Source: Microbaculum marinum (GTDB taxonomy: Bacteria > Pseudomonadota > Alphaproteobacteria > Rhizobiales > Tepidamorphaceae). Taken from it: a stretch of 64,000 nt of DNA. Below the pieces are notes generated by a model. That model made no database searches. It was not told where the DNA came from and saw nothing but the letters and a program-made list of their open reading frames with translations. Shown in pieces: positions 25,063 through 34,414 of this stretch (position 1 is its first letter; every line of letters begins with the position of its first letter). The DNA is taken from the NCBI RefSeq assembly GCF_042646165.1, contig NZ_JBHRTC010000022.1. The stretch is one strand, 5' to 3'. A program made the position numbers and the translations under genes.

Positions 25063-25817
25063 TTCAGCTCCGGCACGCGCGGGATGACGAAGTCGCGGAC
25101 GTGGGCGCCGTAGCCGGGGTTCGACTCCGGACCGACGATCGGCGTCGACCCCTTGTAGCCCAGCCGCAGCATGCCCTTGTTGCCGATCGAGAAGATCTGC
25201 GCCGCCGGCACGCCGACGGCGAGGAAGGCGTCGGTGACGACGCTGGAATCGACGTAGCCGTATCGCGGCTCGATGGCGTAGTGGTCCTTGACCGCTCCCA
25301 CCATCGATTCAAACAGCGCCGTTCCGTTGCCGCCCATCCACTCGGCCATCGCCGAGCCGGGATCAGGCGCGTCGACCACCGACGGCACGCCGTCGCGCAG
25401 CAGCACCAGCGTGTCGCCGGCCTCGGTTGGAAAGCCGTTCGCCTCGAGCCAGCCGAGGGTCGCGTCGCACATGCTGTCGCCCAGCACCTCCATCTGGCGC
25501 GGCCGCCCGGCCATGTAGACGATCGCATAGCCGCGCCGGTGGTAGACGTTCAGCATCAGCGCCGCATCGGCGCGGGCGTAGGCGATGCCCTTGTCGAGGA
25601 ACGCCCCGTTGGTCGGCCCGTAGTCGAGCAGGATGTACTGGCTGAGCACGCCGTCGATATCGGTGACGACCGCCGGGCGGCCCTGCAGCCGCGCCGCATC
25701 CGCCTCCGACACGGTGCGGCAGGCGTCGGCATGATCGGCGCGGGCCGCGTCGGACTCCGCGCCGAGGAACGCGGCGACCAGCGCCAGCGCCGCAGTGCAT
25801 GCGCGAGCCATCTTCAT
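25059..25817 (-). CDS. Exported HAD-superfamily LNS2/lipin-like phosphatase
   Basis: This 252-residue protein has a signal peptide (MKMARACTAALALVAAFLGAESDAARA). The mature domain starts with HAD motif I as VVTDIDGVLSQ (DxDx(V/T)). It continues with RADAALMLNVYHRRGYAIVYMAGRPRQ, in which AGRP takes the place of HAD motif II, then TLGWLEANGFP. This order matches LNS2 domains of lipins and related phosphatidate phosphatases. A periplasmic location for such a domain is unusual. The ATG at 25817 is preceded by GGGGGAAGG. It forms a two-gene operon with the coupled small protein. Confidence 0.7.
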   Translation of the reverse strand: MKMARACTAALALVAAFLGAESDAARADHADACRTVSEADAARLQGRPAVVTDIDGVLSQYILLDYGPTNGAFLDKGIAYARADAALMLNVYHRRGYAIVYMAGRPRQMEVLGDSMCDATLGWLEANGFPTEAGDTLVLLRDGVPSVVDAPDPGSAMAEWMGGNGTALFESMVGAVKDHYAIEPRYGYVDSSVVTDAFLAVGVPAAQIFSIGNKGMLRLGYKGSTPIVGPESNPGYGAHVRDFVIPRVPELK

Positions 25818-26068
25818 CGACCTTCCCCCCACTGTGTCCCCAATCTCCCTACAGTGCATGTCCGGGGCGAGACCGGCAAGCCGGGCCGGGCCGCCGGGCG
25901 CCTGCCCGCAGCCTCCCGCCTGTCGCCGGTGCGCGCCGGTCGTCTTGTATACGCCGCGGATTCCGCTACGCTCGATGCCTGTCGGGAGAGGCGGCAGACC
26001 GGGCCGATCGCATCGGTCGCCCCGGATCCGCCGACAGGCCGCATCCGTCGATGGGGGGAATCGGGGGA

Positions 26069-27445
26069 ATGGCAGGATCGAGATACCGGTCCCTGGCGGG
26101 CCTGGTCGGCGCCGCGGGCCTGCTGGCGGCGGCGACGCCGGCGCTGTCCGACATCAATCCGTGGATCCAGTCGGATCTCTACAACCCGGGCAAGTGGGAC
26201 ACCGCCGGCCCCGACACCGACACCCGCTGGCTGCATCCGGGCACATGGACGCCGGGGCAGGACTGGGGCTGGCTGTCCGGCGACGCGCAGGCGGAGAACA
26301 TCCTGGGCAGCTGGGGCGGCCTCCGCGACGAGCTCGAACTGAAGGGCATCTCCTTTGCCACCGCCTGGTCCGGCCAGCTCGCAGCCAATCCGGTCGGCGG
26401 CCAGATCCCCGACGGGGCAAGCTGGATCGACTCCTGGAGCTTCGCGACCTTCGTCGATTTCCAGCGCCTGCTCGGCACCGCGCACAGGACCTACTTCACC
26501 GCCTCCTTCAGCCTGGAGACCGGCAATGTCGGGCTGACGCCGGACTATGTCGGCAACTACTTCCCGGTCCAGCTGTCGAACTCCGGCGACCCGTTCCCGC
26601 AGACGCGGCTCGTCCACTTCGCGTTCGGCACGCAGCTCCTGGACAACACCGCCGAACTGGTCGGCGGCCGCATCGTCACCGGCGAGGACTTCGCGACGAT
26701 CGCGCGCGCCTGCACCTCGCTCAACCAGTCGATCTGCGGCAATCCGATCGCCGGCGCCAGCACCATCAACTTCCCGACCTACCCGAACGCCGTGTGGGGC
26801 GGGCGGTTCAAGGTCAAGCCCGGCCAGGAATGGTACGCCATGGCCGGCGCCTACCTGGTCTATCCCGACCTCGGCGACCCCGACCTGCACGGCGTCGAGT
26901 TCGGCGCGCCGGAGGGCTCCGGCATACTGGCGATCGGCGAGGCCGGCTTCAACGTCGGCAGGCGCGCCGGCCGGTCCGGCCTGCCCGGTACCTACAAGGG
27001 CGGCTACTACTACGACACCGAGGAGCTCACCAACCTGGTCACCGGCGCCTCCGACCGCAACACCTGGGGCATCTACGCGATGGGCGAGCAGATGCTCTAC
27101 GCCGAGGACGACACCTACTCGAACGGGCTGTGGGCCTGGGCCTCGTTCAGCTACGCGCCGCCGCGGATGAACGACATCACCTTCATGGCGGCAGGCGGCC
27201 TCAGCTATGTCGGTCTCTTGCCCGACCGGCCCGACGACGCGCTGTCCTTCGTTGCCGCTGTGGGCGTGTTCAGCGACTACCTCGCCGGCCAGGAGACCGA
27301 GACGGTGCTGGAACTGAACTACCGCGCCCAGATCCTGCCCGCCGTCTACGTCCAGCCGGACGTCCAGTACGTCATCGATCCCGACGGCAAGTCCGGCATC
27401 GACGACGCCCTCGTGATCGGCTTCGCGATCGGCGCGACGTTCTGA
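26069..27445 (+). CDS. OprB-family carbohydrate-selective outer-membrane porin
   Basis: This 458-residue protein has a signal peptide (residues 1 to about 28, ending ATPALSD). The mature protein has alternating aromatic/hydrophobic strands, many Gly/Tyr/Trp residues and a C-terminal phenylalanine (GFAIGATF), the usual end of an outer-membrane beta-barrel. The opening WLSGDAQAENILGSWGGLRDELELKGI is characteristic of OprB porins, which admit sugars. I start at 26069, where GGGGG precedes the ATG; an ATG at 26051 is in frame too. It is not adjacent to a sugar transporter. Confidence 0.82.
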   Translation: MAGSRYRSLAGLVGAAGLLAAATPALSDINPWIQSDLYNPGKWDTAGPDTDTRWLHPGTWTPGQDWGWLSGDAQAENILGSWGGLRDELELKGISFATAWSGQLAANPVGGQIPDGASWIDSWSFATFVDFQRLLGTAHRTYFTASFSLETGNVGLTPDYVGNYFPVQLSNSGDPFPQTRLVHFAFGTQLLDNTAELVGGRIVTGEDFATIARACTSLNQSICGNPIAGASTINFPTYPNAVWGGRFKVKPGQEWYAMAGAYLVYPDLGDPDLHGVEFGAPEGSGILAIGEAGFNVGRRAGRSGLPGTYKGGYYYDTEELTNLVTGASDRNTWGIYAMGEQMLYAEDDTYSNGLWAWASFSYAPPRMNDITFMAAGGLSYVGLLPDRPDDALSFVAAVGVFSDYLAGQETETVLELNYRAQILPAVYVQPDVQYVIDPDGKSGIDDALVIGFAIGATF

Positions 27446-27593
27446 GGGTTCGGCCGGGGAGCGCCGCGCACGCCCCGGCGCGGCTGCAGGTCCCAGAAAT
27501 CTGGACTTTTCGGTTGAGCGAAGGGCAACATGACGTAAAGTAACTCCCGCTGGGTCATCTTGAACTTCCAGGGCACGGGGGAGACATCGTCAA

Positions 27594-28286
27594 ATGCCGT
27601 TCATCGACGCGAAGCCATTTCCTTTTCAGTTCGATTTCGACCACGTCGCGCTCATCTGCATCGACATGCAGCGCGACTTCTGCGAGCCGGGCGGATTCGC
27701 CGAGTCGCTGGGCAACGACATCGCCAACATTCAGCCCTGCATCCCGGTGATCGCCCGGCTGCAGGCGGCCTTCCGCAAGGCCCGGCTGCCGATCATCCAC
27801 ACCAAGGAATGCCACAGGCCCGACCTGTCCGACCTGCCCACCGCCAAGCTCAACCGCGGTAACCCGAAGATCAAGATCGGCGAGTTCGGCCCGATGGGTC
27901 GCATCCTCATCGACGGGGAGCCGGGGGTCGATTTCATCTCCGAGAACGAGCCGCGCGAGAACGAGCTGGTCATCGCCAAGCCCGGCAAGGATTCCTTCTA
28001 CCGGACGGAGCTCGACGAATACCTCATGCGCCGCAAGATCTCCGGGCTGGTGATCACCGGCGTCACCACCGAGGTCTGCGTCCAGACGACCATGCGCTGC
28101 GCCAACGACCGCGGCTACGACTGCCTGCTCGTCGAGGACGGCACCGACAGCTTCTTCCCGGAGTTCAAGGACGCGACGCTCCGGGCCGTCGTCGCCCAGG
28201 GCGGGATCGTCGGCTGGACGTGCAGGTCGGACGCGATCCTGGATATGCTGGCCAGGGAGGTGCCGGGCCAGGTCAGCCCGGCGTGA
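27594..28286 (+). CDS. Isochorismatase-fold cysteine hydrolase (biuret amidohydrolase/ureidoacrylate hydrolase-like)
   Basis: This 230-residue cytoplasmic amidase has the catalytic triad of the family: Asp24 in LICIDMQRDFC, a lysine in VIAKPGKDSF (about residue 135) and the nucleophile in TGVTTEVCVQTTMRCANDRGY (Cys about 164). The segment HTKECHRPDLSDLP and the general layout are close to biuret hydrolase from rhizobia and to ureidoacrylate or N-carbamoylsarcosine amidases. All release ammonia from carbamoyl-type compounds. It is followed after 73 bp by a urea transporter, which supports a urea- or ureide-related role. No allophanate hydrolase is seen in the window. Confidence 0.8.
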   Translation: MPFIDAKPFPFQFDFDHVALICIDMQRDFCEPGGFAESLGNDIANIQPCIPVIARLQAAFRKARLPIIHTKECHRPDLSDLPTAKLNRGNPKIKIGEFGPMGRILIDGEPGVDFISENEPRENELVIAKPGKDSFYRTELDEYLMRRKISGLVITGVTTEVCVQTTMRCANDRGYDCLLVEDGTDSFFPEFKDATLRAVVAQGGIVGWTCRSDAILDMLAREVPGQVSPA

Positions 28287-28359
28287 CGGCCGTCCCGCCG
28301 CACCCGCGCGAGCGGCGGACGCCCGCGGTCCCCTCGCGGCAACGCCACGGAGGCAGCCC

Positions 28360-29352
28360 GTGAAGCCGCCGGTCGATTACCTCTTTCCGCCGATGACGTC
28401 CGGCACGGTCCCCTACTGGCGGCTGACGCTGCGCGGCTGCTCGCAGCTCTGTTTCCAGACCAACGAGTTGACCGGCATCTTCTTCCTGGTCGCCGTGCTG
28501 GTGACGTCGCCGCTCGCGGCAGCCTACATGCTGGTGGCCGCGCTCATGGCGCCCGGCGGGCGGATGCTGCTGGGACAGCGCGGCGCCGTGCTGGAGACGG
28601 GGCTTCCAGGCCTCAATCCCTGCCTGGTGGCGCTCTCCCTGCCGGCCTTCTTCGAAACCGGCTGGACCGACTGGGGCATGTGGGCGGTGCTCGTCGTCTG
28701 CGTCGCCGTCGCCATCGTCCTCGTCCGGGTCCTGCTGCTGGTCCTGCCCTTCCCGATCCTGGTGCTGCCCTTCCTGATCATCTTCTGGATCCTGTGGGCG
28801 CTCGAGCCGCATGTCGGCTTCCTCGAACCGGCCGCCGGCGGACCGGCCGCGGCCGCGACCTTCCAGCCCGTCGCCGCGGTGCTGCGCGGTCTCGGCGAAA
28901 CGCTGTTTTCCCCCGCCATCGTGTCGGGCCTGCTGTTCCTGTGCGGCGTCCTGCTCGGCAACTGGCGGCACGGCGTGATTGCGCTCGTCGGCGCAACGAC
29001 CGGGACCGTGGTCGCCTACTATTACCGGCAGGTCGATCCCGGCAGCGCCGACCTCGGGCTCTACGGCTTCAACGGTGTTCTGGCGGCGGTATCGGCCTAC
29101 GTGGTGTGCGGCGGCAGGCTGAGGCTGGCGGTTCTCGGCGCCGTGCTGGCGACCATCCTGACGCCGGCGATCTCCGCCGTCGGCGTCCAGGCGCTGTCGG
29201 CGCCCTTCGTGCTCACCACCTGGTTCCTGCTTCTGCTTGGCTGGATCGAGGACCGCTGGTTCGGTGCGCCCCCGCAGCCGCAGCTCGCCGGGAGTGCGGC
29301 AACGCCGGCCGCGGACACGCAGACGCCCCTGCCGGCCCGCAACGGAGACTGA
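28360..29352 (+). CDS. Urea transporter (SLC14/UT family)
   Basis: This 330-residue channel-like inner-membrane protein conducts urea. It is an internal duplication of two five-helix halves. Family motifs are GLPGLNPCLVALSL in the first half, LPFPILVLPFLIIFW as the LPxxTxPF-like urea-channel helix, and LYGFNGVLAAVSAYV in the second half. Length matches bacterial UT proteins (about 330-340). A GTG start at 28360 follows CGGAGG. The end is 3 bp before the cupin gene, so the two are co-transcribed. It presumably imports urea or a close analogue (biuret, guanidine-like) for the amidase encoded upstream. Confidence 0.88.
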   Translation: MKPPVDYLFPPMTSGTVPYWRLTLRGCSQLCFQTNELTGIFFLVAVLVTSPLAAAYMLVAALMAPGGRMLLGQRGAVLETGLPGLNPCLVALSLPAFFETGWTDWGMWAVLVVCVAVAIVLVRVLLLVLPFPILVLPFLIIFWILWALEPHVGFLEPAAGGPAAAATFQPVAAVLRGLGETLFSPAIVSGLLFLCGVLLGNWRHGVIALVGATTGTVVAYYYRQVDPGSADLGLYGFNGVLAAVSAYVVCGGRLRLAVLGAVLATILTPAISAVGVQALSAPFVLTTWFLLLLGWIEDRWFGAPPQPQLAGSAATPAADTQTPLPARNGD

Positions 29353-29355
29353 TCG

Positions 29356-29727
29356 ATGCCCAACCCGACCGCGCCGATCGTGCTGTCCGACTTCCTCGAC
29401 TATGCGCGCAACCTGCGCGACGGCGAAGACTGGGTGGCCTTCCGCCCGGGCGTCACGGCGCACTGGTTCTACAACGAGGGCGGTGGCGGTCCCGCTGCCG
29501 TGCTGCTGCGCTACGAGGCCGGCGCTCGCGTTGCCCTGCACGAACATGTCGGCTACGAGCAGCTTTATGTGATCGAGGGCGACCAGTATGATGAGTACGG
29601 CGCCTATCCGGCCGGCAGCTTCATCGTCAACCCGCCGGGCACCCGGCATTCGCCCGGCAGCAGGAGCGGCTGCATCGCCCTGCTGATCTACGAGAAGGCG
29701 GTCCGGTTCGTGGAAGCCGGCGAATAG
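29356..29727 (+). CDS. Cupin-domain protein (ChrR-like)
   Basis: This 123-residue single-domain cupin has motif 1 as VALHEHVGYEQLYVIEGDQYDEYG (two His and a Glu as metal ligands) and motif 2 as YPAGSFIVNPPGTRHSPGS with the last His ligand. The pattern resembles the cupin half of ChrR anti-sigma factors, but there is no N-terminal zinc-binding domain, so it is more likely a metal-binding enzyme or sensor. It starts 3 bp after the urea transporter stop codon. Confidence 0.83.
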   Translation: MPNPTAPIVLSDFLDYARNLRDGEDWVAFRPGVTAHWFYNEGGGGPAAVLLRYEAGARVALHEHVGYEQLYVIEGDQYDEYGAYPAGSFIVNPPGTRHSPGSRSGCIALLIYEKAVRFVEAGE

Positions 29728-29865
29728 CGCCGCCGGCGCCGCATCGCATGGCGAACTCCCCCTGCGGGACATGGCAAGCAGACGCTATGCTTTTGAATGA
29801 ATCCAATGTACGGTTCCCCGGTGAAAGGCCGTCCTGGAAACGGCTGCAGGTTTGAGGGGAACCTG

Positions 29866-32586
29866 GTGAAGACGACGCGCCGTGAGTTTCTCGCGACGAC
29901 CGTGGCGGGGCTCGCCATTTCGGTGAGCCCGATTCATCTTCTCAGACCGGTTGCAGGATCGAACGAGGCGAAAGCCGCGACGGTCGCACCGCCGCCCGAC
30001 TGGCAGGCGGGGCCGGGCAAGGCCAGGTTCCGCATCGACGGCCTGCGCAAGGTCACCGGCCGGAAGACCTATGCCCGCGACTTCCACGCCCGCGACCTGG
30101 AGGGTTGGCCGGACGAGCAGGACGTCGTGCTCGTCATGCGGACGCCGGTCGCCAACCGCACCTTCCACGGCCTCGACCTGGGGCGGTTGCCGCAGGCGCT
30201 GCAGCCGAAATCGACCATCACGGCCGAGGACCTGGCCCGCGATCATATCGGCATCGCCGAGGACGACTACCCGGAGGGCGACTATCTGCTGCCTGCCGGC
30301 AAGGTGCCCGACTATCTGGGCCAGGAGGTCGCCCTCCTCTACTACGACGATTTCTTCACCATGGATAAGGCCCGTCGCGCCATCCGGTCGGACGTGCTGC
30401 AGGGACTGAGCTTCGGCGAGGAGATGCCGATCCGGCCCGAAACATACTACCAGCCGGAAACCAGCATCATTCACGCCGAACCTGAAAATGGCGACGAGCA
30501 GACCTTTTCGCAGGTTGGCGGCGGTCCCGTGCGGCCGGAAGAGGCCAGGACGCCGCGCGACATCGAGGCGATGGGCTGGGTCGACAGGATCCGGGAGATG
30601 ATCGCGAGTTCCGAGGAGCGCGGCTGGACGACGCTGCACCGGACCTACGAGACCCAGGTCATCGATCCGATGTTCATGGAGCCGGAATCGGGTCTTGCCT
30701 GGCTCGACCGCGAGACCGCCACGCTGCACATGCTGATCGGCACCCAATCGCCCAGCTATGACGTGACGGCGGCGGCAGAGATTTTCGCCGGCCCGTTGTG
30801 CAGGATCGGCGTCAGGAAGGTCAACTTCCTCGCCGCGTATCCCGGCGGCGGATTCGGCGGTCGCGATACCTCGATCCTGTGTCTCTTCCTGGCTCTGGCC
30901 GCGGCCTATTCCGACCGGCCCGTCCAGATCATCAACGACCGCTTCGAGCAGTTCCAGGCGGGCATGAAGCGGCACGCGTCGCGCTGCGATCTGTCCATGG
31001 CGGTCGACAAGGACCGCAAGTTCAGGGCGCTTCGCAACTACATCTACCTGAACGGCGGCGGCCGGCGGAACGTCAGCACCTTCGTGGCGCAGGTCTCCGG
31101 CATCAACGGCACCGGTCCCTACGGGGTCCCCTACGTCGACATCTGGTCGCGCGCCCTGAAGACCAGGGCGATCACCGCCGGCTCGATACGCGCCTTCGGC
31201 GCGGTGCAGAGCCAGTTCGCCATCGAGACGATGGTGGACGAGCTTGCCGCCGAGATCGGCGTCGACCCGATCGCGCTGCGGCGGGCAAACGTCCTTCTGG
31301 AAGGCGAGGCCGTCGACACCGGCGCGCCCAACGCGCCCCCCGGCCTTCCGGAAATGTGCGACCGGGCCGCGGCGCATCGGCTCTGGCGGGAGCGCGACGC
31401 CCGTCACGCGGCGGCGGCCGGCAGCGACGTCGCCTACGGCGTCGGCTTCGCGATCACCATGAAGAACTACGGAACCGGCGCCGACGCGGCGCTCGACGAG
31501 GTCGCCATCGATCCGGACGGCAGGATCACCGTGACGACCAACGTGATCGACATGGGCAACGGTTCGGCGACCACGCTGGCCATTGCGACGGCCACGCACC
31601 TCGGCGCCAACGCCACCGAGGTGAAGACCGGCTACCTCGACCCCTTCGAGGCCCTGCAGCTCGAGCAGAGCTTCGAGATGCAGCCGGACAATCCGCGCTG
31701 GACGCCGCTGATCCACGAATCGACCAAGGCCTCCTCGACCTCGTCGAAATGGGTGCATGGCGTCGAGCAGGCCTGCTCTGTGCTGCTGGCGAGCGGCCTC
31801 CTGCCCGCGGCCCGCGAACTGTGGGGAGCCGGCGCGGAAGGGGTGAGCGTCGCCGACATCCGCTGGGAGGACGGTGCGCTTGCCGCCGACGGCCGCCAGG
31901 CCATTCCGCTGCCGGCGCTGGCGCGTCAGGCCCACGAAAAGGGTCATGTCGTATCGGCGATGATCCACGCCTTCTACAGCGGCCGCTGGATCGAGGCCGA
32001 CTACACCATCGGCGCCGAGACCCACCGATGGCAGATCGACGCCCTGTCGGTCCGCCGCGGCGGACAGACGGGCCGCGACCTGATCGACCGCAAGAACGCG
32101 AAGCTCTTCACCGTCGAGAGCACCTATGAGGGCAACGGCCAGAGCTTCGGCGCCTGCGCCTGCCTGGCCTCGGTCACCGTCAACCGCCGGACCGGGGAGG
32201 TCAGGCTCGACGAGGCGGTGCACTATCTCGGGCCGGGCAAGGTGCGGCAGCAGGATCTCCTGGAGGGCCAGCTCGACGGCTGTTTCGCCATGGGTCTCGG
32301 GCAGGCCCTGCTGGAGGACATTCCCGCCTACGAGGATGGCGGCGGCGACGGCTTGTGGAACCTGCATCGCTACAACGTGCCGCTGGCCCGGGATGTCGGC
32401 CTCGGCCGGGTCGAGAAGGTGATACTCCCGCCGGAATCCGACGATGCGCCCGCCCGCGGCATCGCCGAGGTCGGCATGATCCCGATCCCTCCGGCGATCG
32501 CCAACGCGGTCGCCCATGCGACGGGCGTACGGTTCCGGCAGCTGCCGATCACTCCGGAACGCGTCCGGGCGGCCTGGAGGGGATGA
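29866..32586 (+). CDS. Tat-exported molybdenum hydroxylase, large (molybdopterin-binding) subunit
   Basis: This 906-residue protein of the xanthine dehydrogenase/aldehyde oxidase family resembles the periplasmic isoquinoline 1-oxidoreductase (IorB) type. It starts with VKTTRREFLATTVAGLAI, a twin-arginine signal, so it should be folded with its cofactor and exported. The moco-binding PGGGFGGRD motif is near residue 330 and the catalytic glutamate is in ARGIAEVGM near the C-terminus. I choose the GTG at 29866 (GAGGGG just upstream, Tat motif near the N-terminus); an ATG at 29797 is in frame but lacks a ribosome site. It overlaps the 2Fe-2S subunit gene. The substrate is probably an N-heterocycle or aldehyde, but unknown. 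Confidence 0.88.
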   Translation: MKTTRREFLATTVAGLAISVSPIHLLRPVAGSNEAKAATVAPPPDWQAGPGKARFRIDGLRKVTGRKTYARDFHARDLEGWPDEQDVVLVMRTPVANRTFHGLDLGRLPQALQPKSTITAEDLARDHIGIAEDDYPEGDYLLPAGKVPDYLGQEVALLYYDDFFTMDKARRAIRSDVLQGLSFGEEMPIRPETYYQPETSIIHAEPENGDEQTFSQVGGGPVRPEEARTPRDIEAMGWVDRIREMIASSEERGWTTLHRTYETQVIDPMFMEPESGLAWLDRETATLHMLIGTQSPSYDVTAAAEIFAGPLCRIGVRKVNFLAAYPGGGFGGRDTSILCLFLALAAAYSDRPVQIINDRFEQFQAGMKRHASRCDLSMAVDKDRKFRALRNYIYLNGGGRRNVSTFVAQVSGINGTGPYGVPYVDIWSRALKTRAITAGSIRAFGAVQSQFAIETMVDELAAEIGVDPIALRRANVLLEGEAVDTGAPNAPPGLPEMCDRAAAHRLWRERDARHAAAAGSDVAYGVGFAITMKNYGTGADAALDEVAIDPDGRITVTTNVIDMGNGSATTLAIATATHLGANATEVKTGYLDPFEALQLEQSFEMQPDNPRWTPLIHESTKASSTSSKWVHGVEQACSVLLASGLLPAARELWGAGAEGVSVADIRWEDGALAADGRQAIPLPALARQAHEKGHVVSAMIHAFYSGRWIEADYTIGAETHRWQIDALSVRRGGQTGRDLIDRKNAKLFTVESTYEGNGQSFGACACLASVTVNRRTGEVRLDEAVHYLGPGKVRQQDLLEGQLDGCFAMGLGQALLEDIPAYEDGGGDGLWNLHRYNVPLARDVGLGRVEKVILPPESDDAPARGIAEVGMIPIPPAIANAVAHATGVRFRQLPITPERVRAAWRG

Positions 32587-33107
32587 TGGATACGATCGAC
32601 CTGGACTTCACCCTGAACGGCGAGCGCGTCAGCCGGTCGGGCATCGATGCCGACATGATGCTGGTCGATTTCCTGCGCGAGGACCTCGGCCTGACCGGCA
32701 CCAAGTTCTGCTGCGGCATCGCGGTCTGCCGCGTCTGCACCGTCTCGCTCGCCCGCGTGCCCGGCGCGCACGAGGTCGCGATCCGCGCCTGCACCACCCC
32801 GCTTTCCGACATCAACGGGCAGGTGGTCACCACCGTCGAGGGGCTCGAGGACGACAACGGCCTGCATCCGCTGCAGCAGGCGTTCCTCGACAACTTCTCG
32901 TTCCAGTGCGGCTATTGCTGCCCGGGCTTTCTTATGGGCGCGTACGCGCTGCTGGACCGCCTGAAGCGCCAGCCGATTCCGGCCGAGGCGGTCGACGCCG
33001 CCATCGCCGACGCGGTCGGCGAGCACATCTGCCGCTGCACCGGCTACGTGCGCTACTACCGCGCGATCCGGCAGGTCGTGCTGGATACGCCGGGACTGGT
33101 GACGTGA
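32583..33107 (+). CDS. Molybdenum hydroxylase small subunit, 2x[2Fe-2S] (IorA/CoxS-like)
   Basis: This 174-residue electron-transfer subunit of the preceding enzyme has an N-terminal plant-type ferredoxin domain that holds one cluster (Cys44, 49, 52 and about 74: KFCCGIAVCRVCTV...RAC). The C-terminal helical domain holds the second (FQCGYCCPGF and ICRCTGY). There is no signal peptide, as usual; it would cross the membrane in complex with the Tat-tagged large subunit. The ATG lies inside the end of the large-subunit gene (32583 against a stop at 32584-32586), and its own stop overlaps the start of the cytochrome gene. Confidence 0.93.
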   Translation: MMDTIDLDFTLNGERVSRSGIDADMMLVDFLREDLGLTGTKFCCGIAVCRVCTVSLARVPGAHEVAIRACTTPLSDINGQVVTTVEGLEDDNGLHPLQQAFLDNFSFQCGYCCPGFLMGAYALLDRLKRQPIPAEAVDAAIADAVGEHICRCTGYVRYYRAIRQVVLDTPGLVT

Positions 33108-34231
33108 TGCGTGGTCGGGGCGGGACCGTGAAGGGGATCGTCGCCGTCCTGCTCGCCGGGGCCCTGGCGGCACTCGCCGGCGGCGCCGCTGCCCAGGACG
33201 ATGCCTACACCATTCACGAATACGGCGCCGACTGCGCCGAGCTGATCGCCGAGGCGCCGGTGTTCTCCTGCCTCGACCTCGACCTCATTCCGGTGACCGT
33301 GAACGGCAGGACGCCGGACAACTACACGCCGCACATGCAGTGCGACCGCCCGGCCTACCTGCCCTATCCCGACAAGACCGACGGCCAGTGCGCACCCTAC
33401 AGCCGCATCAAGGTCCACCGCGACGACGACATCCAGATGGTTCTGCTGTGCCGGCGCATGTACATCCGCCCGGTCGACGACCCGCAGTTCGACTCCATCG
33501 AAATCATCATGCACAACGTCAGGACGGGCAGCACCTGCTTCTTTATCTCGAAGGACTTCGGCGAGGATCCAAACGGTGAGGACGGCAGCCGCGTCCCGCC
33601 GCCGACCGAGTTGACGCCGCCGCCGGGCGAGGTCTCGGCGGAGGAGCTGTGGGCGACCCCGCAGGAGATTGCCGGCGACGGCTGCATCTACTGCCACGAC
33701 AGCGATCCGTGGATGCGCACCCCCTGGGTCTCGCAGACCGGCCAGTTGCCGGCCGATCCGTGGGGCTTCCACTCCGTCGATGTCGGCGGCCCGTTCGCGA
33801 AGTGGCCGAAGCCGCACGCCATCTCGACGCGCGGCAACACCTGCACCGGCTGCCACCGCATCGGCTCGCTCAACACCTGCGGCGACCAGCTGATCCCGAC
33901 CTTCGGCGAGCAGCCGGCAAAGATGCTCCAGTCGATCGGCCAGGCCCCGCACGGCCGCTTCGGCGCCCGGCCGGGAACGATCTACGAGTCGCCGCCCGAC
34001 CCGTTCGACGCCTGGGCGTCGACCTATCCCCATTCCGCCTGGATGCCGCTCGGCAACGAGCTGCCCTACACCGAGTGGCGCCGCATCTACGAAAAGGACG
34101 TCGCCGACCTGCAGCGCTGCTGCGAGACTCCCGAGGCGCCCGAGTGCATCGTCACGCCGATCCAGGGCCTGCGCGCCTGGCTCGCGCAGCAGGACGCGGC
34201 AACCGCAATAGGCACACCGACGACAGACTGA
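33107..34231 (+). CDS. Exported diheme cytochrome c-like protein
   Basis: This 374-residue protein has an N-terminal signal peptide (VKGIVAVLLAGALAALAGGAAA). Two CxxCH heme c sites are visible in the second half: CIYCHD (about residue 195) and CTGCHR (about 247). The first half is a cysteine-containing region of unknown type (HMQCDRPAYLPYPDKTDGQCAPY). A TGATG overlap (33105-33109) couples it to the 2Fe-2S gene. By position it is the periplasmic electron acceptor that would take electrons from the molybdenum hydroxylase to the respiratory chain, as in other Ior/aldehyde-oxidase operons that carry a cytochrome gene. A GTG at 33128 is an alternative start. Confidence 0.8.
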   Translation: MRGRGGTVKGIVAVLLAGALAALAGGAAAQDDAYTIHEYGADCAELIAEAPVFSCLDLDLIPVTVNGRTPDNYTPHMQCDRPAYLPYPDKTDGQCAPYSRIKVHRDDDIQMVLLCRRMYIRPVDDPQFDSIEIIMHNVRTGSTCFFISKDFGEDPNGEDGSRVPPPTELTPPPGEVSAEELWATPQEIAGDGCIYCHDSDPWMRTPWVSQTGQLPADPWGFHSVDVGGPFAKWPKPHAISTRGNTCTGCHRIGSLNTCGDQLIPTFGEQPAKMLQSIGQAPHGRFGARPGTIYESPPDPFDAWASTYPHSAWMPLGNELPYTEWRRIYEKDVADLQRCCETPEAPECIVTPIQGLRAWLAQQDAATAIGTPTTD

Positions 34232-34414
34232 CGGAACGCTGACGACGCACTGTCGGCACTGCGACGGCACCGCATCGGTGTCGTTTCGGCGGCCGAAATA
34301 GCGCCGGGAAGCGGGTGCGGCCGCCTGCGGATTTTCCCTACTCTGGCACCGCCTTTCCGCCCGCGAGCGGAAGTTCGCTGCCATCCATCCGCACCGTCAC
34401 CACGGAGAAATCCC

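Noticed and set aside
29785..32517. A 910-codon open frame on the minus strand opposite the molybdenum hydroxylase gene
   Set aside because: It is a shadow caused by GC-rich codon structure: its translation has no domains and is rich in Arg, Gly, His and Asp, while the plus strand shows clear cofactor motifs.
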